NCBI RefSeq assembly: GCF_018143015.1
Contig: NC_054741.1
Location: 61,005,197-61,069,196, forward strand
Length of the DNA stretch: 64,000 nucleotides
DNA from: Lytechinus variegatus
Taxonomy: Eukaryota > Echinodermata > Echinoidea > Temnopleuroida > Toxopneustidae
Direction: 5' to 3'
This document shows positions 25,201 to 32,775 of this stretch, one piece after another; the first letter of the stretch is position 1; each line of letters starts with the position of its first letter. A program made the position numbers and the translations under genes. Under the pieces are notes generated by a model, which did no database searches, was not told the origin of the DNA, and saw only the letters and a list, made by a program, of their open reading frames with translations.

Positions 25201-26913
25201 CTAAATTAAGGCATGACTGCAATGAATGAATCCAGATGTCATTGATGTCATAATCCTAAAAGGATTCCATTAAAATGCATTTCAAAACACATTTTCACTA
25301 AGTTTCATCATAATCTTTTAATAAAAACATTTTTAGTATAAATCCTCACGTTAATTCCATTGAAAAAACATATTCACTTACTCATGTAAGATTATGACAT
25401 CAATGGCACCTTTTTTCATTAATTGCAGTCATGGCTTACTGTGGCGCAAGTCAAAATTTATAATATTACTGCAAAGAATACCTACTGTTTATCCAAGCAT
25501 GAAGACATACAACATACATGTAATTTGGTATCAAATTATTTGAGAGAAGATACTCTGTCCAGCCATATAGTCCTATAATAATTATATGTCCATGACATTT
25601 TCTTCCTTAAATTGTGGATTTGTGAGGTGTCAAGGTTTTTTTTTTACTCACATGGTAGAAATGTTGATAAAAAAAATCACTTCAAATTGAAATGGCTACA
25701 ATACAGGAATAATGGTAGCCAAACTCATTCCGCTACTTACTAGGGCTTTTTCAGGTGACGGGCGTTCCATTTTCAATTTTTGGTGAAGGCTAGTGACAGT
25801 GTAGATCTAGTATGTAGTCAAATGCGACACGATGAGAACAAAACAATTTAGATCTAGAAAGTGTGTATATTTGAGTTTTGTCAGACGTGTATCAATCAAA
25901 TATGATTATTTACGTCTGGGACCGACCTTTAACGTCACCATCCGAAAGACGTGACCAGGGCTCGAACCTCTGCATCAATTTGTAACTTCCTCACAGCTTG
26001 GATTACAGGCGCACGCCACAACGCCCAGAGAATTACAATTAGGGATGGTATTTATAATAACACAACAAAATTTAAAGTGCATTTCTAACATTCCCAATCA
26101 GACAATACAAATATTATCATTTGTGCTTTAGCTTAGGTTAATATTTTAGCAACTGAGTGAGGAATTGTTTTAATGTTAATCAAAATCAATTTGACTTTGA
26201 GGACAATTCTAAATCCAATGATGCAGACAAACTAATATCTAATTCAAAGTAAAATAAGTCATAAAAATTAGGCACTTCTGAGCTGACTGAACTTAATAAG
26301 ACATAGTCATCATAGGATGGGGTTCGGGTGTCCGGACACTTTATATTTTTGAAGCCTTTTTTTTGTCATTGGATTACACTAAATTATATCAACATGATCA
26401 ACTCAATAGTTCATCTTCTATTTTGTTGTCTATAATACTTCCTAACATTTTGTACTAAAAATTGATGAAACTTTGCCTGTAAATTTTTCCAAATGACTTT
26501 CTAAAATTGATCGTCCTACACACAACCTGAACCTGTCCGGACACACAACAGCTAGGATTATAGTGTAACGCCACGGCTAGATCTAGACATCTATATATTG
26601 CAAATGATATTCATTGAGACAGAAAAAGTTTGGGCTAAATATTTCTCCAAGGCCAAGCCCGAAATTCCCACCTGTTGCAAGTGGCCGTAGAACACAACAA
26701 TCTATGCAGCTGGCGCGGGAGCAGTTGAGTTTTAGCCGGGCTTCGACAATTATTACGCCGACAGTTCAGGCGGGAACAGCTCTCATCACTCCGATAAAAG
26801 AAGCTACAAATAAAATCTGTCGCGTTTCTCCTTGGTAACATATAAATGCTTCGACTTTGAACACTCAATGATGTGATATGAACTGTTTTCAAAGTCCGCA
26901 TGAAGGCAGTCAT
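4186..26913 (-). CDS. MMAB: Cob(I)alamin adenosyltransferase, mitochondrial (whole gene, 9 coding exons)
   Basis: PduO-type ATP:cob(I)alamin adenosyltransferase, which transfers the adenosyl group of ATP to cob(I)alamin in mitochondria to make the cofactor of methylmalonyl-CoA mutase. I assembled it by eye from nine exons with AG/GT borders. Coding pieces (minus strand order): 26913-26672, 24621-24554, 21800-21707, 21333-21273, 17452-17380, 14845-14748, 13109-13045, 7949-7890, 4285-4186. They total 861 nt, stay in one frame across all eight junctions and give 286 residues. Family landmarks: IYTRTGDKG near residues 96-104 (ATP-binding N-terminal motif), [19 protein letters not shown] at 113-131, FILPSGGK at 209-216, and VCRRAER at 227-233 with the active-site Arg/Glu group. 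The N-terminus is basic and Ser/Arg-rich with few acids, consistent with mitochondrial import. Human MMAB has about 250 residues; the extra length here is N-terminal. A start at the second Met (26901) is also possible. Confidence 0.95.
4507..5593 (+). repeat. Tandem-repeat element (pearl/HINE-like) with inverted ends
   Basis: About six diverged units of 150-190 bp, each containing AGTTCATTGACC, TGACCTTTGACCTTGGTCA, GGATGTTCAGTGATACTTGA and TTTCAAAGTTATGATGG. The block is bounded by GTCTCACCTGCAT at the left and its complement ATGCAGGTGAGAC at the right, with a GCC-triplet run and a GC-rich hairpin just inside the right end. The layout resembles pearl elements of molluscs and non-autonomous Helitron-type elements; class assignment is inference. 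In MMAB intron 8. Confidence 0.8.
4698..5380 (-). promoter_or_regulatory. Five perfect DR1 nuclear-receptor motifs in the tandem repeat
   Basis: TGACCTTTGACC (AGGTCA-A-AGGTCA on the other strand) occurs at 4698, 4851, 5014, 5178 and 5369, once per repeat unit. In four of them a third half-site follows after TTGG or TTAA. DR1 is the RXR/HNF4/PPAR-type consensus; function here is unproven. Confidence 0.4.
6018..6623. mobile_element. 0.6 kb TA-flanked element with long TIRs (Tc1/mariner-like ends)
   Basis: Ends TACAGTGCGTCCCA / TGGGACGCACTGTA. The inverted arms extend over about 110 bp or more on each side (AAACCGAGATTTATCGAT, AGACAAATGACCTACC). No ORF. In MMAB intron 8. Confidence 0.88.
6690..7038 (-). 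mobile_element. tRNA-derived SINE
   Basis: On the minus strand a tRNA-like head has an A box (TGGTGTAGTGGT), an anticodon-arm-like segment and a B box (GTTCGAATC). A body follows, then a tail with AAGCGCTTAGAGAG, TTAAGCGCTAGATAAATGC and ATTATTATC. The tail resembles the 3' end of the LINE fragment at 40054. Lies in MMAB intron 8. Confidence 0.85.
7043..7678. mobile_element. 0.6 kb foldback MITE, ACCCCGATC family
   Basis: Inverted arms include AATACA-G-CAATCAAAAT, ACTCAGACCCCGATC and GTTTTCCTAGT-TGGAGTAC, recovered in reverse complement near 7580-7678. The centre is AT-rich. It abuts the head of the SINE at 6690-7038. Confidence 0.85.
7890..7949 (-). CDS. MMAB: MMAB coding exon 8
   Basis: 60 bp exon encoding [20 protein letters not shown] (last Arg split with exon 9), equivalent to the human VVPL...VAKFLNR segment. 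The acceptor has a long pyrimidine tract on the minus strand; donor GTATGT. Confidence 0.93.
8065..8303. mobile_element. 239 bp MITE rich in GGTGTTA/ACACC steps
   Basis: Ends CACAGCAAAAACTGTGGTG and CGCAGTTTTTACAGTG; a second inverted pair is AGAGGACCACA / GTGGTCCTCT. The interior repeats GGTGTT or AACACC about a dozen times. In MMAB intron 7. Confidence 0.8.
9028..9239. mobile_element. Truncated relative of the 6018 element
   Basis: Keeps one terminal arm (ATTCTAAGCTTTACTAT to TGGGACGCACTGTA) and part of the middle, including CAAGTGACTTTTTAAA; the other arm is missing. Confidence 0.75.
9475..10501. mobile_element. 1.0 kb TA-flanked element with ~210 bp TIRs
   Basis: Flanked by TA; ends CAGTGCGTATAAAAAAAGG and their complement near 10499. 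Arms are readable inward through TTTTGAAAAGTCTAT, CTATATTTTGG, TTCATGCTTGAGCGAACA and TTTTTGTC-GGGGTTAAAA. The small ORFs at 9479-9685 and 9848-10048 are not recognisable proteins. In MMAB intron 7. Confidence 0.87.
10502..13044. other. MMAB intron 7, unremarkable part
   Basis: AT-rich, without clear TIRs, SINE boxes or coding frames. Short A/T runs and a TACATACATACATG stretch near 12836 are the only simple repeats. Confidence 0.5.
13045..13109 (-). CDS. MMAB: MMAB coding exon 7 (active-site Arg helix)
   Basis: 65 bp exon encoding [20 protein letters not shown]. It carries the conserved Arg-x(3)-Arg-Arg-x-Glu group (residues 225-232), which in human MMAB binds ATP and is hit by disease mutations. 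The residue after the motif is Ser here (split codon with exon 8), where human has Arg. Acceptor TTTCATCAG, donor GTGAGT. Confidence 0.96.
14170..14300 (+). repeat. 70-bp tandem duplication
   Basis: CACTCTAAGGCCATGTTCA preceded by CCACTTAT and followed by GATGGCA-type sequence occurs twice, about 65-70 bp apart. In MMAB intron 6. Confidence 0.8.
14748..14845 (-). CDS. MMAB: MMAB coding exon 6
   Basis: 98 bp exon encoding [19 protein letters not shown] then RNFILP, matching the family helix (human LELEQWID...LPPLTAFILP). The first two bases complete Ala180 with exon 5. Donor GTGAGA. Confidence 0.96.
14990..15170. repeat. Inverted G-rich block with GGATCCATG ends
   Basis: AGGGGAGGATCCATGATT at the left and TCTCTGGATCCATGCCTG at the right, with G-runs between. 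In MMAB intron 5; the ORF across it is not a protein. Confidence 0.4.
15398..16905 (+). repeat. Composite G-rich/polypurine repeat elements
   Basis: Two heads (CATAATAGGCGGGGGGGGG near 15403, GGCGTACAGGCCCGGGGGGG near 15957), a long polypurine tract 15440-15610, and AGCTCGCTTTGCTCCC / CTCGCTCGCCTCGCTC motifs near 16100 and 16493. The region ends with CCCCCCCCCCTGGCC. Same family as 29063. In MMAB intron 5. Confidence 0.6.
16950..17115 (+). repeat. Degenerate 17-bp tandem repeat (TTGGTCTAAT type)
   Basis: About eight to nine units of the form CA-TTGGTCTAATNNC, at a period near 17 bp. The same unit is found at 47690-48075. In MMAB intron 5. Confidence 0.7.
17380..17452 (-). CDS. MMAB: MMAB coding exon 5
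   Basis: 73 bp exon encoding [15 protein letters not shown] and KSLASKNQL. The IQC-LQD-GS--ATP pattern is the family signature also found in human MMAB. Acceptor GTTTCAG, donor GTAAGT. The nested MITE/LINE complex lies in the intron just upstream of it (to the right). Confidence 0.94.
17553..17855. mobile_element. 0.3 kb MITE, GCACACCTTGCGATCCGACT family
   Basis: Left TGCACACCTTGCGATCCGAC and later GTCTGCGACT are mirrored near 17805-17855 (AGTCGCAGAC, GTCGTAAGGTGTGCA). In MMAB intron 4, 100 bp upstream of exon 5. Confidence 0.8.
18325..18464. mobile_element. 140 bp MITE, GGGGAGC termini
   Basis: Imperfect inverted ends GGGGAGCGTTTCAT / ATGAAAGGCTCCCC. A relative lies at 62997-63143. The interior has DNA like TTGTCAGATCTGACAA. 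Comparison with the empty site at 56.56 kb gives no more than about 2 bp of target duplication. Confidence 0.85.
18499..20028 (+). pseudogene. LINE reverse transcriptase, N-terminally truncated but open
   Basis: An uninterrupted frame of about 510 codons. The Met at 18523 is internal, because the frame already reads GPDNVPSK before it. RT landmarks in order: [10 protein letters not shown] and [37 protein letters not shown] (motif A), [19 protein letters not shown] (motif B), LYADDT (motif C with the catalytic Asp pair), CKYLGIYID, and a C-terminal region ending near FKTHLKNM. No stop or frameshift is seen, so the insertion is probably young. It lacks the upstream endonuclease and cannot be autonomous. 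Confidence 0.92.
18501..20335 (+). mobile_element. 5'-truncated non-LTR retrotransposon (CR1/jockey-like LINE)
   Basis: Begins abruptly inside the polyprotein just before the reverse transcriptase domain and ends in an AAATAAATAA repeat and A-run. The endonuclease part is absent, as in normal 5'-truncated insertions. The empty site at 56.5 kb fixes both junctions; no clear target-site duplication is seen. Confidence 0.9.
20433..21272. other. MMAB intron 4, unremarkable part
   Basis: AT-rich; I see no repeat ends or coding signal between the nested element and exon 4. Confidence 0.5.
21273..21333 (-). CDS. MMAB: MMAB coding exon 4
   Basis: 61 bp exon encoding [21 protein letters not shown], a helix of the adenosyltransferase bundle that follows TDELSS in the family. 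Acceptor CTCACAG, donor GTAATT. Confidence 0.9.
21516..21580 (+). repeat. GA then TA microsatellite and G-run
   Basis: (GA)n into an 11-12 unit TA run, then a G-run. In MMAB intron 3, 130 bp from exon 3. Confidence 0.92.
21707..21800 (-). CDS. MMAB: MMAB coding exon 3
   Basis: 94 bp exon encoding [22 protein letters not shown] and TDELSSQI, the best conserved stretch of PduO-type enzymes (human has RRPKDDQVFEAVG and TDELSSAIG at this place). Donor is GTAAGG. A decayed partial copy of this exon lies about 240 bp away at 22035-22092. Confidence 0.96.
22035..22092 (-). pseudogene. Decayed partial copy of MMAB exon 3
   Basis: On the minus strand the sequence CTTTGAGGCTCTTGGGGC differs from exon 3 at one base of 18, and similarity continues on both sides with gaps. 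One frame reads [14 protein letters not shown], against [14 protein letters not shown] in the exon. No splice sites or full frame are left. Confidence 0.6.
22120..22602. mobile_element. 483 bp MITE with TTAA target duplication
   Basis: Ends AGGGGAAGTTCACC / GGTGAACTTCCCCT, flanked by TTAA at 22116 and 22603. Inverted similarity extends inward through AAACTTTTTG-type and TTGAGGAAAAT-type segments. TTAA is the piggyBac target. In MMAB intron 2. Confidence 0.87.
23030..23165 (+). repeat. TTTA/ATTC tetranucleotide repeat
   Basis: Interrupted (ATTT)n with ATTC and ATCT variants. In MMAB intron 2. Confidence 0.9.
23498..23575 (+). repeat. TTTA then CTAT tetranucleotide repeat
   Basis: (TTTA)n passes into (TCTA)n; the same strand then continues into the CCAT array. 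Confidence 0.9.
23628..23947 (+). repeat. CCAT/CCAC tetranucleotide satellite
   Basis: About 80 tetramers mixing CCAT, CCAC and few variants. The reading frames on both strands stay open ([15 protein letters not shown] and [16 protein letters not shown]) only because a 4-bp repeat free of stops reads the same way in all frames; no protein is called. Confidence 0.95.
24554..24621 (-). CDS. MMAB: MMAB coding exon 2
   Basis: 68 bp exon with a pyrimidine-rich acceptor ending GATAG and a GTGAGT donor. It encodes a polar linker followed by KIYTRTGDK, the start of the conserved cobalamin adenosyltransferase fold and its ATP-binding motif. The last base plus two bases of exon 3 complete the motif glycine. 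Confidence 0.93.
24690..24935. repeat. Inverted G-rich/C-rich block
   Basis: GCAGATCCGGAGG plus a run of about 16 G at the left; a C-run, CTGGAAACTTCTCGATCTGC at the right; an inner C-run at 24739. The ends form an imperfect inverted repeat. It lies just upstream of MMAB exon 2, in intron 1. Confidence 0.55.
25207..25438. mobile_element. 0.23 kb MITE, GCATGACTGCAATGAATGAA family
   Basis: Inverted ends TAAGGCATGACTGCAATGAA and TTCATTAATTGCAGTCATG; inner pair TCATTGATGTCATAATC / GATTATGACATCAATG. In MMAB intron 1. Confidence 0.8.
25870..26030 (-). mobile_element. SINE-like repeat with a 7SL/Alu-like head
   Basis: Minus strand from about 26028: GGGCGTTGTGGCGTGCG, CCTGTAATCCAAGCT, later AGGTTCGAGCCCTGG (B-box-like), then CGTCTTTCGGATGGTGACG and GGTCGGTCCCAGACG. 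The first 32 bases resemble the Alu domain of 7SL RNA closely (see findings). Boundaries are approximate. Located in MMAB intron 1. Confidence 0.55.
26672..26913 (-). CDS. MMAB: MMAB coding exon 1 (transit peptide)
   Basis: Starts at an ATG and runs 80 codons plus two bases to a GTGGGA donor. The peptide is rich in Arg, Ser and Leu and poor in acidic residues, as expected of a mitochondrial presequence; no catalytic motif lies here. The two leftover bases (AG) pair with the T that opens exon 2 to make Ser81. This phase match is the main support for the exon, since transit peptides are not conserved. Any 5' UTR lies to the right. Confidence 0.8.
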
Positions 26914-28139
26914 ATTTCTGGCTCTTGGATTAATTTTGAAAGGAAATTTATAAAATTACCAAATTAACCTGCACAAGTTTCTTAACACATGGGACTGTAT
27001 CATTTATTCCGAATTGGAGTGCTTCCCTTTTTTTCAATCAATAATATGTATTTTACATAATAAAAGTATTAATTAAAATTGTTTGACATATACAATCTGA
27101 GTTAAAAATAAATATTCATTAAAAATTGGATTTATAATAATTTTCAAAATATTAAATTCAATTTGGATTTTCAGATAACATCATTTTTTACTTGAAGCAG
27201 ACAAATTGGACACTATTTTGGAGGTGTCCACTAGTAGATCTGGCCTGCCACGGGAATAAAAAAAATATATTTCCGTGCATATCGCTTTATCCTGCTGCTG
27301 ACAAAATTCTACGCGATACACAGGGGCCGTCTCTTCAAATTATAGCAGTTACATCTTAAGTGAAAATAAACAAACGAAGTTAATCATTTGATATTGGTGA
27401 GTATAGAGCTAGAGTCATGAGTGATGAGATTAGCTTATTAGATGTTGTGAACTTGTGGAATCGGACATGGGACTTTGGCTGTGTGTTGTTAGCGTTAGTG
27501 TTATTGTTACTTAATTTTTTCTTAAAATCAAATCAATGAATGTCCTGCCGTTTATCAATGAACTTCGAAGTTCAATTAACTTCTTGCCTGGGCTTGGCTT
27601 GCTTTTTTTATGTGGTATTCATGGTATTGGAAATTACAGATTAACAGGGGCCTAAGATGCTAATAATAGGGTTACCAAAAGGAAAATCTAAGTTTTTAAA
27701 TCTATGTTAAAAAGCATTGAAAAGTACCTCACCTGAATCAGCATACTCAAAAACCCCAAGTGAATGACTTTTGGTATATCAAAGAGATCTAATTATCTGT
27801 TAATCTGAGGCTAAATTAGGTCCGAATTGTGACAGTTTTTGTGTACAAATTTGTAGTTGAAATTTCGTCGACACGCATGCACAAAGCTCGGCACTGAACG
27901 AGGGATTGTGGGCGTGTCCTTTCTCGCCTCGGCCTATTGTTACCCAAATAACGAAAGTACGTTCATCGTCCCAGTTAGTCTCGGATCCGAGCTTATCCAA
28001 ATACACAATGATTAAAAAACAACCCAAAAATAAAAAGAGAAAAGAAGAAATAAACGGCTCAAATGCAGTCGTTTGGTGACGGATAGTATGCTCTGACATC
28101 TCGCTGATATAAGGATTAGACATGGCATAAGTTTTATGC
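26914..28139. other. 5' flank of MMAB
   Basis: Should hold the promoter and 5' UTR. No TATA box placed convincingly. MVK, the divergent neighbour of MMAB in vertebrates, was looked for and not seen. ORF 27800-28123 on the minus strand has no family pattern. Confidence 0.4.
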
Positions 28140-28680
28140 TATGATAACTAAAGCATGGGGGGGGGGGGCGAGGGCACTCTGACTTTCAAAATTATTAATT
28201 CTTTAAACATCTATATCTAGACAAGGGAGGGTCCAGGATTTTCCAAAGGGGGGAGCATTATTATCTACGGCAGTCAAAAAAATTTAGGGGGGGCACCAAC
28301 ATTTTTGACAAAAAAAGGTTATCAAAGGGGGGGGCGAAAAAAAAAATTGCCCAAAAAAAGTAACGTCCCCCCATAGGCAGCGCGGGGGGGGGGGGGGTCG
28401 TGCCCCCCCTCTAATTTTGAGGTGGGGGACGATCGCCCCCCTAATTTTTTTGTTGATAACCTTTTCTTTTTTGCTTGTCAATTTTTTTTTCGTGCGTGCC
28501 CCCTAAATTCCAGTGGACCCCCCTAAAAAAATCATGTGGTTTCCCCTAAAATTTGTGCTGATAAACTTTTTTGGGGGGATAGGGCTTGTCACTAAAGTTT
28601 GGTGCCCCCCCCCCTCCCAAAATTTTGCTTTCCGCTGCCAATGGTCCCCACTTGAAATTTAGGGGGATAAGGCCTATGGA
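28140..28680. repeat. G-run/C-run repeat block
   Basis: Poly-G and poly-C runs of 8-13 in both orientations, with the phrases GGTCCAGGATTTTCCAAAGG and GCCCCCCCTCTAATTTTGAG. Looks like abutting inverted pieces of the G-rich repeat family; no gene. Confidence 0.55.
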
Positions 28681-29062
28681 GGGCACATTTTCCCGATACA
28701 AATTTGATATGCCTTAAAAAATGTTTTTACCAAAAATGGAAAGTCCTTTCGTCCCTAAAAATTGACAAGCAAAAAATAGGGCCTATTAACAAATTACAAT
28801 ATTGGCTCTCGATAATTATGCCCCTTGGATCCACCAGTAATCTAAGGGGAATTTTTTATAGTTTTGATATGGCTACCTTCTCGGAGGGCGTCCTCGCCGC
28901 GGTAGCTGGATAGTGCTGCAAAAGAGTAGGCTTTATACTTCTTTTGCAGCATTAACTGACACTCCGAGACTTATAATTTTACCTTATACTTAAAAAATGA
29001 ATGATACAAAATAAAACATAAACACTTGTTTTTAGAGTAAGTTGATGTAAAAATATATTCAG

Positions 29063-30370
29063 TCTGGGGCCATTGGCGTAGCAACGGTGGGCCGGGGGCA
29101 TCTGCCCCCCTGAGATTTGGGGCCCCTCCCCAGGTCCCCCCCAGAAAAAATTGGAAGAGAAAAAAAAAGTAAAGAAAAAAGGGAGAAAGAAGAAATAAAA
29201 AGGAAAAGAAGTAGAAAGACAGAAGAAAAAAGAAGAGAAAAATAAGGAGGAAGACGAGTGAATGAAATAATGTGAGGGGAAGACTTGCAATTTTTAAAAA
29301 ATCTTTTCATGTTACTATATAAAATTTTTGCTGGCGCTTTGCGCCATAATTGCCTGTTCGATGGGATTCATATCTTTCTCAATAGGCTGATGTGGAGCAA
29401 GTTTTGAAGTCAATATGCAACACATATTTTAGCTCGGACATCGAGCTTTCATTATTTTTTTTCATTTACAAATTTAATTGCTCTGTAAAATGTCCGTTTT
29501 ATGGTCTACATTATCAGCATTTTAAGCTCATGCTGCGTGGTCACATTGTTTGATTTGCCAAGTTCATATTGTCTACGGGTATTCCATAATGTTCATTCCA
29601 TTCAACAATTCAGAATGCCCAGAATTTAGGTCTGAATATAAAACATGCGCGATAGCGTGCACGTTCTTTATTTAAAATGTACTTAAATTATTCAGTTTTA
29701 CATCAGAATATCAATAATTGTCTGCTCACGCTTCACGATCGCATTATTAATGATACCCAATTGACTATATCCTATTTATGACTTACAAAATATGAATAGA
29801 GTGTCCCGCTTTTAGGTCTAAAATCTCAGTTATCTTTCTCTCGCGCTTCGCGCTCGCATCAATTGTTTAGTTAAATACCTATCAGCTATCCCATTAATTA
29901 ATACAAAAAGTGCTCAGAATGATCACGTTTTTTTAGGTCGGAATGTCAAAAAATTTGCTCGCGCTTCGAGCTCGCATTATTGAAATATATACCGTCTTCA
30001 TGGGTAACTGTAAGCAGTCCTTAACAGGTCTCTTTTCGATAAGGCTAGAACAGTTGATAAAAATTTATGTTCAAGCTTGGGGGTACATACGAATCTTGTT
30101 GAGGATCACACATAACATTGCCCAGAAAATTAAATTTCAGGAAAAATACATTAAAGTATAAAAAAAAAATCGCTCGCGCTTCGCGCTCGCACTTTTATGA
30201 GATTATTTTATGTTTATGTTGTTTTATAAGAATAAAACTAACAAGTGACTGATATAGGTGAAGATAATTTCGGGCCCAATCCCCTATTGGCGAAATTCGG
30301 ATCTCTTGTGGACACATACACACCCCCTGAAAAAGCAAGGACCCTGGAAAAAAATCCTAGCTACACCACT
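29063..30370 (+). repeat. G-rich headed element with GCTCGCGCTTCGCGCTCGC array
   Basis: A head (TGGCGTAGCAACGG, CATCTGCCCCCCTGAG) is followed by a polypurine tract. Then come about seven copies, near 29331, 29432, 29646, 29725, 29842, 29957 and 30172, of a motif like GCTCGCGCTTCGCGCTCGC, spaced about 110 bp or multiples. The sequence between motifs is diverged and AT-rich. ORFs in the region are not proteins. Confidence 0.75.
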
Positions 30371-30739
30371 GTCTGGGGCATGGAGACTTGGAACTCTGCC
30401 CCATATCACTGTGCTTGCCTCGCTCGATTTGTATCATAAAAAAAATGTTTCCACATTAAAATACAGATCTAAGTACAATGGCCAGAAATGTTAGTACGAA
30501 TAAGCTAGCAGAATTTGTATCATACCACCCATATAATTGAACGCCAACGAAGGCGTTTCTAAAACCTGTTTGTTTTATCCTACTTAGTCTCTACTTTTCC
30601 GCTAAGATCTATCCCTTTTGCGTGTCACATGAAAGTAGTTTTGTGTGCAGATCTAGCGTACCGGTAGGACCACATGCAGTCATTAATAGGTCTCTATTTT
30701 TTTTCAACAAATGATGTCTCACTCACGCTTTCTTTAAAA

Positions 30740-31420
30740 TTAATAAATTAGAGTCCTTGTATATGGTCCTGGGAAGTGGGGTGCTCGGGTTGTGACCCCC
30801 AAGATTTTTTTTTTTTTAGCTGGTGGTGCGTTTTTTTTTGTACACGTACGACAGGGGGAGTGGAGCAAAGTTGAAAGTGGGGAAACAGAAAAGGGGCACT
30901 TTTTAGTGATTTTTTAAAGTGGGGGCATTGAGCTCCCACCTATCCCCAGGATCGCCGCCCCTGAACCAGAAGCACCATCCCCTGGAAATCAGTTTAGTAT
31001 GATATTCGACCAAAATCAACTTATCTTTAGAGAGATAATTTCTTTCCCTTGGCTTTTTTTTCAAAGCCAGCAACCCCTTTAAAAGATATCTCCTCGGGCA
31101 ATCCTCATGATTATCTAAAAAAATAGTGACGGATGTATACCTGGTAATCATATTACTAGCAGTGGCGGTATTGCCACCCCCTCCCAGTTTTTTTTTTTCA
31201 AGTAGTTTAAAACAGAAAGAAGAATGACATTGATTTTTGTACCGCATTATATTTCATTAATAATTTCATTGGTAGAAACACACACACAAAATTCAAAATT
31301 TCATGTTTAGCCCCTTTTTCAAAACTATTCCGCGGCTCCTTGAAGAATGGAGAGATGGATGAAAGGAGAGAAACAAATAGGATGAAGGGGTTGATTCAGC
31401 TTTCGTCAAGGGGGGGGGGG
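30740..31420. repeat. Mixed fragments with T-runs and G-rich pieces
   Basis: AAGTGGGGTGCTCGGG, two long T-runs, GACAGGGGGAGTGGAGC and CCCCAGGATCGCCGCCCCTG resemble the ends of the G-rich repeats. No gene recognised. Confidence 0.4.
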
Positions 31421-32775
31421 CGAATTCTTTTTTCACCCGTATTTTTCCCCAAGCGGCCGCGCGAAGATGATTTATATTTGTTTCTTTGAAGAAATGTTAC
31501 TTTTTAGCTTTTGTCTTATAAATCAACATAGATATATAACCCTTTTTATTTAGTGCCAGCGCAAAGCGCGAGCTAATTCATTGAAATAATTATTTTTTGA
31601 TCCACAAACTTTGAAATTTCTGGGCAATGTTTATCATGAAATAAAATGTTTATGCAACTAAACAATTACTAAGAACGCAAAGCGCAAGCAGAATTGACAT
31701 CATATATAGGCACTTTTTGTAACTTAAACAGGATAGGTACGCAACTCAGCAACTGATGCGAAGCGCGATCACAAAATTTGAAGATTTAGACCTAAAAACG
31801 AGACATGTCTATTCGTGTCTTTTTACATCATGCAAGGAAAGGATTTTTTGCCCGGGGATTTTTGTATACGTTTCGAACTGATCAAAAAGGTACCTGTTAA
31901 GGACTATTTCACTTAATGGAGACGTTACTTCAACAATAAAATAATGCAAGCGCGAAGGGCGAGCCCGGCGATTTTTTTTGGACTCTTCTAAATAAAAAAT
32001 GGAAAATTTAAATCAGTTATTGTGACCATGAACAGGATCGTCGCTATAAAACAATTAATGCGAGCGCCAAGCCCGAGCAGAAAAAAAATCGAGATTTAGA
32101 CCTAAAAAATGGGACACTCGATTCATGTGTTGTACATCATGAAAAGGATGAGTAATAGGGGTTCCTCCTACATTAAAAATGCGAGCACAAAGCGCTAACA
32201 TAATTTTGTTTTTCTGAAACTGGATAATAATTATTGAAATACTAACAAGTTGAGTATCTGGATAAACATGCGCGCGCGTGTTTCCGATTTATGCCTACAA
32301 TCTAGGCATTCTGAATATATATTTAATATACGAAAATCCAAGCGAGCACGAAGCGCGTCCTTAAAATATTTGATATTCCGATCTGAAAAAAGGATAGATT
32401 TCAGATCAAGTACTTTGTGAGGTGCATTTGGATCGCACTTAATAAAGAGCTGATATAGATTTGACAAAGGATCGGACCTGAAAGTGATGAATATTTTTCT
32501 ATTCCTCTTGTTAAGCGCGAGATGAAACAAAATGGACAATTTAACCATTAAAATTAATATCTGATCTATTAATGCCTAACGACTTACCTATTCAAGCACG
32601 CACGCTCAATGCTAACTGATATAAGATTTTGAGAAATTTATGAAATAGGGCCTTCATGAAGAGTGTAGGTAGTCCACAAATGAAATAATGCTCTAGGGCA
32701 CAGCGTGAGCTAAAAATGTTGATACTCAGATCATAAGACAAATATTTTACAAAGCACTTTTTTATTGATTCGTGA

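Noticed and set aside
26914-28139. Divergent MVK partner of MMAB
   Set aside because: No mevalonate kinase motif or plausible first exon was seen on the plus strand.
30245-30494. Overlapping short ORFs on the plus strand
   Set aside because: They lie at the end of the GCTCGCGC repeat element and match no protein pattern.
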